Shown: one piece after another, positions 32,315 to 40,705 of the stretch
How the letters are laid out: every line of letters starts with the position of its first letter
Position numbering within the stretch: position 1 is the stretch's first letter
DNA from: JAAZPG01 sp012797375
GTDB taxonomy: Bacteria > Acidobacteriota > Aminicenantia > Aminicenantales > UBA4085
Direction: 5' to 3'
DNA length: 49,185 bases
NCBI GenBank assembly: GCA_937868205.1
Contig: CALMMC010000077.1
Coordinates: 1-49,185, forward strand
Translations under genes and position numbers: made by a program
Notes under the pieces: generated by a model
Databases searched by the model: none
Seen by the model: the letters and a program-made list of their open reading frames with translations, nothing else
What the model was told of the DNA's origin: nothing

Positions 32315-34521
32315 TTTTTCTTGTCCTTTTTATTCGGGGCGGCCGCGGTCCGGACGGCCGGGGAAACGGCCGCCGGCCCGCCCTTCGGGAGAAGGGACCG
32401 GCCGTCCATGTGGGCGGGTCGTTCCTGGCCGAAGAGCTCAAGAACGGTGGGGGCGATGTCCATGATGGACGGTTCGCGATCGGCCAGCTTGAGGCTCGAG
32501 AAAAGAACCCCGGGGACGACGGCCGGGTCGATGCAGTGATCGCCGCTCCAGCACTTGGGATTGTCTTCGAAAACCCGGCCGGTGACTTTCCCGGTGACGC
32601 CTTCCCAGGAGGCCCGGTAGCCCGTGTTATAGCCGACGATCAAGTCCGGCCCGTTGTCCTTGTAGGGGCCGGAATAAATCTCATCCTTGTCGTACATCCG
32701 GTTGATGCTCACGCTCCCCGTCTCCCCGTCGCGGAGGCCCTGGAGCTTGGCTTGGAGCTCCTTTCGGAGCGCCCGGGCTTCAGCCGGGGGGACGATCCCC
32801 TTGGCTTCCCGACCCTTTTGATTGACATAGACGCCGCCGAGGCCCAGGGCGTAAGCCTTCGTCCGGCTCCAATCGACGCCCTTGAACCATTCGCCGCCCT
32901 CGTCGGCTCCCTCGGCCAGGGCGAGGTAGCCGTTCTCGTGAAGCCAGGTGTTTAAATTGACGCCCCGGCGGAACGGCTTGAAGCCGTGGTCGGACATGAT
33001 GAACAAGGCTTCCCGCGGGCCCATCTTGGCCCGGACCCGGCCGACCAGGTCGTCCATGCGGACGAACAGGTCCTCGATGACCTCGGGCCCCAGGGCCGCC
33101 GGCCCTTTTTTCAAGGCCGGGTGGCCGGGATCGAGATAGCGCCAGAACATGTGGCTGATGGAATCCGTCGTCTCGAAGACGATGGCGATCATCCCCCGCT
33201 TCATCTTGCGGAGGGCGTTGAAGAGCATCCCCTCCCATTCCTTGTGGTTGGCGTAAGTCAGCTCGAGGAATTGGTTTTCGTCCAGGGCGCCCTCGTTGAG
33301 GGCCCAGGTGTCGTTGGCCTCCCCCAGGGTGATGTAGGAGCCCAGGAGCTTCGACAGATACACCGAGTAATAGAACGGGTGGGAAATGGGCAGGGCCGGC
33401 TTTTCCGGGTCCAGATTGAGGGGGGTGACGTACATTTCGAAATGGGGCGAAAGAGACGTCACCAGGAACTTGGCGATCGCCCGGATCTTGATTCCCAGGC
33501 CGGGCTTGAACGTCAGCCCGATCCAGGGGGAGAACTCGCCTTTCTTCAAGGCGAACGCTTTGCCGGGAATCTGGATCCGGGCGGTTTCTTTGGCCGTGTC
33601 GATCGTGATCCGGAGGGGGAGCTTGATCTCCGCCGGGTCGCGGAGCATGGTGTTTTCCGGTCCCGGGAGAAACGTCTCGACGCGGCCGTCCTTCACCTCG
33701 ACGGGGAAGAAGACGCCGCCTTCGGCTTTCTGGATCTTGGCCGGGTCGGATGTGAAAAAGGAGAACGTCCCCTGGCTTCCCTTGAGGTCGGGGGCGCACA
33801 TCCCGGAGAGGAGGTGGCCGTTGAATTTCTCCGGTGGAAAGGTGATCGGCACCCGGAGCACGGTGCTCATGACGCCCTTCTCGCCGAGGATTTTCCAGAA
33901 GGGGACACTTCTCCGGAGTCCCTGGATCACCGGCTTGGACAGCGGCACCTGGTACCGGCCGATTCGGATCGTCCGCTTGGGCTTGGAGATCCGGGCCGAG
34001 GAGAGGTCCGGGAGATAAGTTTTCGGGTCGCGGCTTAAAAAATCGAAGATGTTGTGCTTGGAGGGCTCGGCCCCGGTCATGAACGAGGACCAGGCGACCG
34101 GGGAAATCGCCGGCGTCGTCGTCCGGAGCCGGCCGTAGAATCCTTCCTCCCGGAGGCGGGCCATGTTCGGAAGCTTGCCCCGGGCCATCCATTTCTCGGC
34201 CAGCTCGGGAGCCAGCCCGTCGAGGCCGAGGATCACCACCCGGTCCACCCGGCTCTGACGGTAGGCTTTCTGTCCCCGGATGAGTCTCCAAAGGGCCCGG
34301 AACGGCCAGACCAGGAGGGACAGGAGCGCCAGGACGAACGTCAGAAAAAGGACCAGGAAGGAAGACAGGAAGGCAAAGCCGGCTCCCGGCCCTATGTAAG
34401 CGGCCAGCGGCAGGCCGAGGCTCAGGAGCCCGGCGGCGAAAAGAGCCGCCCGGACGACCCGCCGGGAAGCCGGCCGCGAGGATTCCTGACGGGGACGGGG
34501 GGACGGATTCCGGCCGAACAT
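32311..34521 (-). CDS. Membrane-anchored AP-superfamily protein (COG3379 type)
   Basis: This 736-residue paralogue of the Tat-exported protein has two N-terminal helices (about 24-42 and 47-75). A basic stretch leads into the AP core, which starts DRVVILGLDGLAPELAEKW (Asp101). The nucleophile region is TPAISPVAWSSFMTG with AEPSKHNIFDFLSRDP. Metal ligands follow in ETTDSISHMFW and FIMSDHGFKPFRR, and DIAPTVLELFGQERPAHMDG closes the core. It ends in a lysine-rich tail (PNKKDKKK). It starts one base inside the previous stop (TGATG) and its stop overlaps the next start (ATGA), so all three AP genes are translationally coupled. The core presumably faces the periplasm, near a lipid-linked substrate; that placement is inferred. 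Confidence 0.85.
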   Translation of the reverse strand: MFGRNPSPRPRQESSRPASRRVVRAALFAAGLLSLGLPLAAYIGPGAGFAFLSSFLVLFLTFVLALLSLLVWPFRALWRLIRGQKAYRQSRVDRVVILGLDGLAPELAEKWMARGKLPNMARLREEGFYGRLRTTTPAISPVAWSSFMTGAEPSKHNIFDFLSRDPKTYLPDLSSARISKPKRTIRIGRYQVPLSKPVIQGLRRSVPFWKILGEKGVMSTVLRVPITFPPEKFNGHLLSGMCAPDLKGSQGTFSFFTSDPAKIQKAEGGVFFPVEVKDGRVETFLPGPENTMLRDPAEIKLPLRITIDTAKETARIQIPGKAFALKKGEFSPWIGLTFKPGLGIKIRAIAKFLVTSLSPHFEMYVTPLNLDPEKPALPISHPFYYSVYLSKLLGSYITLGEANDTWALNEGALDENQFLELTYANHKEWEGMLFNALRKMKRGMIAIVFETTDSISHMFWRYLDPGHPALKKGPAALGPEVIEDLFVRMDDLVGRVRAKMGPREALFIMSDHGFKPFRRGVNLNTWLHENGYLALAEGADEGGEWFKGVDWSRTKAYALGLGGVYVNQKGREAKGIVPPAEARALRKELQAKLQGLRDGETGSVSINRMYDKDEIYSGPYKDNGPDLIVGYNTGYRASWEGVTGKVTGRVFEDNPKCWSGDHCIDPAVVPGVLFSSLKLADREPSIMDIAPTVLELFGQERPAHMDGRSLLPKGGPAAVSPAVRTAAAPNKKDKKK

Positions 34522-35816
34522 CAGAATCGATCCATGATGATTTTGGCCACGTCGGAAATCTGAAGGTCGGGGCCGAAATCGTTTTTCGCCAGGAAAAACG
34601 CGTCGTCCCAGGTGTGCATGCCCTGGAGCCCTGGGGTCCGGCCGAAGATCTCTTTCCTCTTGATCGATCCTTTCATGTCGAATCCCGGTTCGGAGAGGAC
34701 GATCAGATCGGGACCGGCGGACGCGTAGGGGCCGGAATAGATCTCCTTGGTGTTGATAACCTTCCGGACGACCTTTTTCCCCTCGAATTCGAGTTTTTCG
34801 AGCTTCCGGGCGATTTCTTCCCGGAGAATCTTGGCCTCGGCGGCTCGGATCGTTCCGTTCGGAAAGCGCTTGGCGTGATGGAAATAAATCCTGTTCGGAT
34901 CCAGGGCGAAGGCCCGGGTTTTCGCAGATACGTCCTCGAAGCCGTTCGGCTGGGGCTTGGAGAACTTCAGGTATTTTTCCTTGGCCAGCCAGGCGTTGAG
35001 GTAGACCTCCTGGGTGATCCCGGTGAAGCCGTGATCGGACAGGAAAAAGATGTTTTCCTCGTCGGCCGCCGTTTTCCGGAAGGCGCCGTAAATTTTGGAG
35101 ATCAAACGGTCGATCTGCCGGTAATACTCAAGAAAATTCTGGTGCTGGGGATGGCGGGGATCCTGGCCGGCATTCCAGAAGAAATGATGCAGCCGGTCCG
35201 TGCCGGTGAGGACGAGCTGGAAATAATCCCAGTCCGTCTCCCAGAACATGTTCAGGGCCTTTTGCCGTCCCATGAAGGTTTTGATGAGATCCTGCCAGAG
35301 AAAGCCGGGATTCCCCCGGGACTTGATGGTATCGATGTCGATTTGGTAGCCCGTCTGTTCCAGTTCGTCCTTGAGTTCGAGGGGCCAGACGGCCTTGGCC
35401 AGGTCCACGGCCACGAAACCGGAGATCAGGACGCCGTTGATCGGCCGGGCGGGGTAGGTCGAGGGCTGATTGATGACGACCGAGCGGACGCCTTTTTCGG
35501 CCAAGATATCCCAGAAAACGGGGGCCTTGACGTCGTTGAAGTTCGGGAAACGGATTTCGTAGGATTTAGGCTTGAAGTCGGTGAAGCCGAAGATGCCGTG
35601 GGTCCCGGGATTCGTCCCCGTCATGAAGCTGGTCCAACTGACCGAGGAGATCTCGGGAAGGCTGGCTTTCATCCGGTGGAGACGGCCGGCATCGATGATC
35701 CGGCCGAGCGAGGACATGACCCCGGTCCGGGCCAGGTGTTCCAACAGCCCGAAGGGGACGCCGTCCAAACCGATGACGCAGACGCGGTTTTTAAATTTTT
35801 TTTTCGTGGTGGTCAT
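34521..35816 (-). CDS. Cytoplasmic AP-superfamily protein (COG3379 type)
   Basis: This 431-residue protein is the first gene of the operon and lacks a signal peptide or membrane helix, unlike its two neighbours. The core starts NRVCVIGLDGVPFGLLE (Asp18). The nucleophile region is LPEISSVSWTSFMTG with TNPGTHGIFGFTDFKP, so the S-P-V-A-W of the exported paralogues is S-S-V-S-W. Later ligands are in GTDRLHHFFW and FFLSDHGFTGI. It is about 220 residues shorter than the exported paralogues because the beta insertion is missing. A promoter at 35828-35855 puts the transcript start only about 5 bases before the ATG, with no Shine-Dalgarno, so the message is nearly leaderless. Confidence 0.85.
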   Translation of the reverse strand: MTTTKKKFKNRVCVIGLDGVPFGLLEHLARTGVMSSLGRIIDAGRLHRMKASLPEISSVSWTSFMTGTNPGTHGIFGFTDFKPKSYEIRFPNFNDVKAPVFWDILAEKGVRSVVINQPSTYPARPINGVLISGFVAVDLAKAVWPLELKDELEQTGYQIDIDTIKSRGNPGFLWQDLIKTFMGRQKALNMFWETDWDYFQLVLTGTDRLHHFFWNAGQDPRHPQHQNFLEYYRQIDRLISKIYGAFRKTAADEENIFFLSDHGFTGITQEVYLNAWLAKEKYLKFSKPQPNGFEDVSAKTRAFALDPNRIYFHHAKRFPNGTIRAAEAKILREEIARKLEKLEFEGKKVVRKVINTKEIYSGPYASAGPDLIVLSEPGFDMKGSIKRKEIFGRTPGLQGMHTWDDAFFLAKNDFGPDLQISDVAKIIMDRF

Positions 35817-35827
35817 TGGAGCGGCAT

Positions 35828-35855
35828 ATTATAGCATAAGAGTCGGGTTTGCCAA
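35828..35855 (-). promoter_or_regulatory. Promoter of the AP-superfamily operon
   Basis: On the minus strand TTGGCA (35850-35855), 16-bp spacer ending in TGC, TATAAT (35828-35833). This is a near-consensus extended -10 promoter. The predicted start is about 35821, so the leader before ATG 35816 is only a few bases. Confidence 0.75.
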
Positions 35856-35904
35856 CGGTTTTCTTGGGAAATCCGGCCGGAAAAGACGTCTCCCCCCAAA
35901 AAAA

Positions 35905-35933
35905 TTGACAGGGCGTCCCGGGCTTGGTAGAGT
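35905..35933 (+). promoter_or_regulatory. Sigma70-type promoter of the class III aminotransferase gene
   Basis: TTGACA (35905-35910, perfect), 17-bp spacer, TAGAGT (35928-35933). GAGGAG at 35944-35949 serves ATG 35958. It is back to back with the AP-operon promoter, about 50 bases away, so one regulator could control both. Confidence 0.7.
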
Positions 35934-35957
35934 TTTTTCCCTTGAGGAGCACGGCCG

Positions 35958-37361
35958 ATGACCGGACTTGAACGGTTGATGAATCGTCTGGAAATCCTTT
36001 ACAAAAAACGCACCCCCCGAAGCTTCCGCCTCTTCCGCCGGGCCCAAAACGTCATGATCCAGGGAGGAAGCCACTCCCTGCGGCTCCTGGCGCCCTATCC
36101 GTTTTTCGTCCGCCGGGCCTCCGGCCCCGAGGTCGTCGACATCGACGGGAACGTGTATGTCGATTACTGGCAGGGGCATTATGCCAACATCCTCGGCCAC
36201 AATCCCGTGATTCCGGACGATCCTCCGGCTGGAGAGGAACCGGACGACCCCTCCTTGCATACCGGCTTCGAGGGGGAAGACCAGGTCAAGCTGGCTGAGA
36301 TTCTCATCCGGCAGGCCGGCTGGAAGGGCCATAAGGTCCGTTTCACGACGTCCGGAACGCTGGCCGCGATGTACGCGGTCATGCTGGCCTGCGGCCGGAC
36401 CGGCCGGGAAGAGGTTTTAAAGATCGGCGGCGGCTGGCACGGCGCCTCGCCGCTTCTTCTCAAGGGGATCGCCTACGACCGGTCCCTGGGTTTTACGAAA
36501 GTCGAGTCGGCGGGTGTTCCGTCCGCCTTCAGCAAGAAGATCCACACCGTCCGCTACAACGACTCCGAAGGCCTGATCCGTTTTCTCCGCCGTCGGGGGG
36601 AGAAAATCGCCTGTTTCATCCTGGAGCCTTATCTCGGCGCCGGAGGATTCATCCCGGCCGACCGGGAATATCTTCAGACGGCCCGGGAATGGACATCGCG
36701 CCTGGGGATCGTCCTCGTTTTCGACGAGATCATTTCCGGATTCCGATTCGCCCCGACCGGAGTCGGGCGCCTGGCCGGCGTCGAACCCGATCTGGCGACA
36801 TTCGGCAAAGCGATCGGGGGCGGGCATGCCGTCGCCGCGGTCATGGGAAAGACGGACATCCTCGAATGTCTCCTGCCCCGGGCCGGCCGCCGGACCGCGG
36901 TCCGATTCTCGGGCGGGACGTATTCCGCCCACCCCCAGTATATGCGGGCCGGTCTGAGGATGATCCGCCATTTGGCCCGACACGGCCCGGAAATTTATCC
37001 GCGGATCGCGGCGATGGGCGAGCGACTCCGCCGCGGAATCGAGGACGCCTTCGCCGCCGAGGGGATCGACGCGCGCTGCGCCGGCCGGGGCAATGACGTC
37101 ATTCCCGGAAGCTCGCTGTTCATGCCCCATTTCCTCCGCGTCCGGCATGAGATCCGCGAGGCGGGGGACGTGCTCGATCCCCGGCGGGCCGACGTCCGGA
37201 TGAAGGAAGAGATCCTCCGGCTGGCGCTGTTGACCCGGAGCGTCCATGTCGTCCACGGGGGAGGGGCGGTTTCCGCGGCCCACCGGGAGGCGGACATCGA
37301 CCGCACGATCGAGGCTTACCGGGACGTCGCCCGCCTCCTCAATCCGGCCGTCCTCGGTTAA
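35958..37361 (+). CDS. Class III aminotransferase / glutamate-1-semialdehyde aminomutase-like PLP enzyme
   Basis: This 467-residue enzyme has fold-type I aminotransferase signatures. VRFTTSGTLAAMYAVMLA binds the cofactor phosphate, GGGWHGASPLLLKG carries the ring-stacking segment, and LVFDEIISGFR holds Asp256. The Schiff-base lysine is Lys284 in LATFGKAIGGG. GGTYSAHP also matches. The HTGFEGEDQVKLAEIL segment and GKAIGGGHAVAAV motif are closest to HemL, but length exceeds HemL (about 430) and the tail has added segments (about 375-425), so this is probably a specialised transaminase or aminomutase, not the tetrapyrrole enzyme. It is transcribed away from the AP-superfamily operon from an adjacent promoter. 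Its last 23 bases overlap the end of the HD-domain gene on the other strand. Confidence 0.82.
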   Translation: MTGLERLMNRLEILYKKRTPRSFRLFRRAQNVMIQGGSHSLRLLAPYPFFVRRASGPEVVDIDGNVYVDYWQGHYANILGHNPVIPDDPPAGEEPDDPSLHTGFEGEDQVKLAEILIRQAGWKGHKVRFTTSGTLAAMYAVMLACGRTGREEVLKIGGGWHGASPLLLKGIAYDRSLGFTKVESAGVPSAFSKKIHTVRYNDSEGLIRFLRRRGEKIACFILEPYLGAGGFIPADREYLQTAREWTSRLGIVLVFDEIISGFRFAPTGVGRLAGVEPDLATFGKAIGGGHAVAAVMGKTDILECLLPRAGRRTAVRFSGGTYSAHPQYMRAGLRMIRHLARHGPEIYPRIAAMGERLRRGIEDAFAAEGIDARCAGRGNDVIPGSSLFMPHFLRVRHEIREAGDVLDPRRADVRMKEEILRLALLTRSVHVVHGGGAVSAAHREADIDRTIEAYRDVARLLNPAVLG

Positions 37362-38805
37362 AAGCCGCTTCCTCGGACACCTGGGAGAGAAAATAATCGG
37401 CCACGCGGATGCCGTATTTTTCAGGATCCAGCGTTTTGACGATCGTCCGGGCGAACCGACGGGTCCGGGGATTGACGTCCATCAAGTCGACAACCTCCCC
37501 GTCGATTTTTCGGCCGGTCGGATCGGCGATCAGCTTGACCAGAGGCCGTTGGGCCATCGAGGCATGGGGATTGGCCTCGGTGACGATCCCGATTTCTCCG
37601 GTGTCCAGGACCACCAGCGAGCCGATCGGGAAGATGCCGATCATCTCCACGAAGACCTTGAAAACGAGCGGATCGAATTCCTCGTCCTTGTTTTGGATCA
37701 TGATGTTCAGGGCTTCTTCCCGGGTGAACGCCCGCGGCCGGTAGACCCGCTTGGTTGTGATGGCGTCGAAATAATCGGTGATTTTAACAATCCGGCTGAA
37801 GAGGTTGATGGTATCCTTTTTCCGGTAAGACGGCCAATTGTCCTTGTTGGCCTTGTAATGGTGCTCGAAGGCGATGGACAGGGCCCGGCCCGAGAAGCCG
37901 CGGTCGCCCTGGATGCGGAGGAGATGGGCGGCGCCGAACCGGGCGTGCTGGTCCATCAGCTTCTTTTCCTCGGGGGTCAGCGCGGCCGGCTTGTTCAAGA
38001 TCGCGTCGGGGATTTCGATTTTCCCCAAGTCGTGAAGAAACGCGCCGATCCCGAGCTCCATCAGCTCCCGGTTGCTGAGACCCAGCCGCCGGCCCAAAGC
38101 CATGGACAGGATGCAGACGTTGACCGAATGGTTGAGGGTGTATTCGTCGTGGTTCTTGATGTTGGTCAGACCGTAGAGGAAAGATTCGTTGTCGGTGAGG
38201 TGGTTGAAGACCGTCTGGATCCAGATCTTCGTGACATGGAAGCTCGAGACTTTCTCCTCGGCCTTGCTGATCTCCTTCAGGTGGGCGATCCCCAGGAAAT
38301 ACGTCTGGGCGGCCAGGCGGTTCTGCTTGTCCCTGGTCGCGTTGAAATCCAGCTGTTCCGCTTTTTCCGCCTGGATGTGGCGGAAGCCCTGAGCCGTGAA
38401 GGATTCGTCAAACTCCTCGAAGGTGAAGCTGCCGTGGGGATCCGAGCCCGAGAAGAAGGCGATGAACCGGTTCAGCTCGGCCGCGTCGAGCCCCTCGGAA
38501 AACGTCAGCGTGCCGATTTCCCGCCGGATCATCTCGGCCAGCATCGTCCGGTTGATGTGAAAGTCCGCGTAACTCATCCGAACCCGGGTGTAGTTGATGA
38601 AAAAAGCGTTCCGCCGCATCTGGATGTGGATCCGCTTGTATCGGCGGAGGGGCTCCTCCATGGCCGCCATCAAATGCCGGATCTGGTCCCGGAAATTGAC
38701 GTTGTTGGCGTCATGGATTTTCGCGATCTTCAGGACGACGTACAAGCGGAACATGATTTCGAAGGCGGTTTGGGGGCCGAACGCCGGTTCTTTTTCCGTG
38801 TTCAT
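37339..38805 (-). CDS. HD-GYP-like phosphohydrolase with degenerate GYP motif
   Basis: This 488-residue protein has an N-terminal helical region (1-210). An HD domain follows, with NHSVNVCILSMALGRRLGLS, GAFLHDLGKIEIPDAILNKP and LTPEEKKLMDQHARFGA, the usual HD-GYP order. The next motif should be HHER-x-DGSGYP but reads EHHYKANKDNWPSY; the metal histidines remain while G-Y-P becomes N-W-P, so cyclic-di-GMP cleavage is uncertain. A later IVKITDYFDAITTKRVYR is typical of the family. The C-terminal part (about 400-470) is a small beta domain. ATG 38805 follows GGGAGG and overlaps the stop of the HEAT-repeat gene (ATGA), so the two are one transcript and probably partners. No response-regulator receiver is present. 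Confidence 0.8.
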   Translation of the reverse strand: MNTEKEPAFGPQTAFEIMFRLYVVLKIAKIHDANNVNFRDQIRHLMAAMEEPLRRYKRIHIQMRRNAFFINYTRVRMSYADFHINRTMLAEMIRREIGTLTFSEGLDAAELNRFIAFFSGSDPHGSFTFEEFDESFTAQGFRHIQAEKAEQLDFNATRDKQNRLAAQTYFLGIAHLKEISKAEEKVSSFHVTKIWIQTVFNHLTDNESFLYGLTNIKNHDEYTLNHSVNVCILSMALGRRLGLSNRELMELGIGAFLHDLGKIEIPDAILNKPAALTPEEKKLMDQHARFGAAHLLRIQGDRGFSGRALSIAFEHHYKANKDNWPSYRKKDTINLFSRIVKITDYFDAITTKRVYRPRAFTREEALNIMIQNKDEEFDPLVFKVFVEMIGIFPIGSLVVLDTGEIGIVTEANPHASMAQRPLVKLIADPTGRKIDGEVVDLMDVNPRTRRFARTIVKTLDPEKYGIRVADYFLSQVSEEAAFNRGRPD

Positions 38806-40541
38806 TCCGCCTCCCGGTGCCGTTCGCCCCGACGCTTCAAGGCCTGGGCGCAAGCGGTGGCGACGGCTTGGTTCGATACTTTGACGCCGGCGGCCAAGGC
38901 CTCCCGGGCCTGGGGGATATTCATCACCGCCAGGCCGGATACGGCCAGAAGCCGCGTTTCCCGAAGACGTTCCCCGCCCAGGAGGCGTCTTTTGCGGACG
39001 AGCGTTTCAAGCGCCTTGGCCGCCGGCCCGGTGTTGGACCGGCCGAGAGCCAGAAGCATCGCTCCGCGCTCGGTCGAGCTTCGGGCCAGGAAGTTCTTGC
39101 GCGAGACGATTTGAATCATCCGGGCCAAGGCGTTCTCGTCGGATTCCAGGCGGGCGGCCTGTCCGGCCTCGATCCGGATGCGCTCGTCCGGATCGAGAAG
39201 GAATTCCAGCGTCAGCTTCCGGGCTAGATCATGGGACAGCCCGCCCAGCGTCCGGACCGCCTCCAGCCGTATTTCGGGATTTCCCGAGCGGGCGAGGTCG
39301 GCCAAATGGAGAATCGCTTTTTTATCGCCCCGGTCTCCCAGGAGGGTGATCAGCGTTTGAATCAGCTCCGGCTTTCGGTTCCGGATCTGGGCCGCGGTTT
39401 CGGAAAGGCAATCGCGGACCATAATCCGGAGATACTCGACGCATGCTTCGCGCCAAAGGGGATCGACGGCCGCCTCGCACGCCTCGATCGCCGTCGGCAG
39501 GGTCCGGGGCCCGAACCAGACGAGAAATTCGAACAGCGGGCGGGGATCCTCGATCCGTTCGGGACGGGCGATGTCCCGGATGATGTCCAGGTCGGTCTCC
39601 TGGGTGATGAGACGGATTGTTTGGAGGAGATCCTCGGCCCGGGCCGGAGAGGAAGCCAAGAGGGCTTTCCTCAAGTCGGATATGGAATTCAGCAGGAAAA
39701 GGGCGTTTCCGATGTCCGCCTTCTTGATCAGGATCTTGAGATAGGTTTTCATGTAGGTCAGGATCTGGCGGAAGGAATCCAGGCGGTCCTCAAGATAGAG
39801 AACCTCGAAAACCGTAGCGATGAATTCCTTGTCCACGGACACTTCGTGCTCGGCGGAGACGAGGGATTCCAGGTTCGACCGTTCGCCCCCGTCGATCGAA
39901 CGGAAAAACTCGGCGAGAACGGAGCCGTCCAGGGGATTCGTCCGGCTGATTTCCACGCTCCGGGCGTGGGCCGCGGCCTTGTCCTCGGCGTCCAGTTGGA
40001 TCCGCCCGGAAAAGAGATGCTCCCGGTCGATCTGGAGCTCCTTGGGCCGGTGGACCGTCCCGGCGGCCACCCGGGCTTCTAAAAAGCCGTCCGCGGCGTC
40101 GTACCGGATGAATTCGAAGTCGCGCTCCCAGAGATCCTCGATGATGTCCCCCTCCTCCGCCCGTTCGGCGTAATCAGCCGTGATGGCCAGGAAGTCGAAG
40201 AGCTCCTCCCGGGTCAGCCCGGGGAGGAAGGTGAGGGCCCGCATCCCGTCGTTGTAATACAGGTACGGCAGGCTCTTGATCCCGCTTTCCTCCTGGAAGA
40301 CCGGCCCGCCGGCGAAGGTGAAGGCGTCTTCCTTGATCTCGATTTCGAACTCGCCTTGCTCCTCCAGGAACGCGGACAGCCGCTGGAAGAGATTGTCGCG
40401 GAATTTCGTGACGTTGACGTGGCCGAACGGGTAAAGCCGCATCGCCGCGATCGTATGAACGAAGCGCCCGACGATGTCTCTGATTTGCCGAATGGTCTCG
40501 GCGTTGACGGGAACGAATGTGGATATCGGTCTTTGGGCCAT
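38802..40541 (-). CDS. HEAT-repeat protein, partner of the HD-domain protein
   Basis: This 579-residue cytosolic protein has a first domain of about 200 residues similar in style to the N-terminal region of the HD-domain partner. Compare RLYPFGHVNVTKFRDNLFQRL with the partner's IHDANNVNFRDQIRHLMAAM. Residues about 400-560 form HEAT repeats, such as LADLARSGNPEIRLEAVRTLGG, LLDPDERIRIEAGQAARL and GLAVMNIPQAREALAAGV. Such repeats act as scaffolds. Both genes are translationally coupled (ATGA), and the resemblance of their N-terminal regions suggests a shared binding surface or an old duplication. The promoter is at 40571-40598. Function is not recognised. Confidence 0.75.
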   Translation of the reverse strand: MAQRPISTFVPVNAETIRQIRDIVGRFVHTIAAMRLYPFGHVNVTKFRDNLFQRLSAFLEEQGEFEIEIKEDAFTFAGGPVFQEESGIKSLPYLYYNDGMRALTFLPGLTREELFDFLAITADYAERAEEGDIIEDLWERDFEFIRYDAADGFLEARVAAGTVHRPKELQIDREHLFSGRIQLDAEDKAAAHARSVEISRTNPLDGSVLAEFFRSIDGGERSNLESLVSAEHEVSVDKEFIATVFEVLYLEDRLDSFRQILTYMKTYLKILIKKADIGNALFLLNSISDLRKALLASSPARAEDLLQTIRLITQETDLDIIRDIARPERIEDPRPLFEFLVWFGPRTLPTAIEACEAAVDPLWREACVEYLRIMVRDCLSETAAQIRNRKPELIQTLITLLGDRGDKKAILHLADLARSGNPEIRLEAVRTLGGLSHDLARKLTLEFLLDPDERIRIEAGQAARLESDENALARMIQIVSRKNFLARSSTERGAMLLALGRSNTGPAAKALETLVRKRRLLGGERLRETRLLAVSGLAVMNIPQAREALAAGVKVSNQAVATACAQALKRRGERHREAE

Positions 40542-40570
40542 TCCGGCAACCGCTCCCCGCGGACATCCCT

Positions 40571-40598
40571 AAGATAACATTATTTGTAGAAAAATCAA
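40571..40598 (-). promoter_or_regulatory. Promoter of the HEAT/HD pair
   Basis: On the minus strand TTGATT (40593-40598), 16-bp spacer, TATCTT (40571-40576). The predicted leader is about 20 bases before ATG 40541. It sits back to back with the plus promoter at 40640-40668. Confidence 0.55.
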
Positions 40599-40639
40599 TC
40601 CATTTCCTCCGGCCGGCCGGAACGTCTTTTCCGGCCGCC

Positions 40640-40668
40640 TTGTGGACCCCCCGGCTTTCCGGTATCAT
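40640..40668 (+). promoter_or_regulatory. Promoter of the YprB-like exonuclease gene
   Basis: TTGTGG (40640-40645), 17-bp spacer, TATCAT (40663-40668). The -10 overlaps an in-frame ATG at 40667, which argues for the downstream ATG at 40706 as the real start. Confidence 0.5.
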
Positions 40669-40705
40669 GAAAACGGCGGCGGCGGCGGACAACGGATCAA
40701 AGAAA

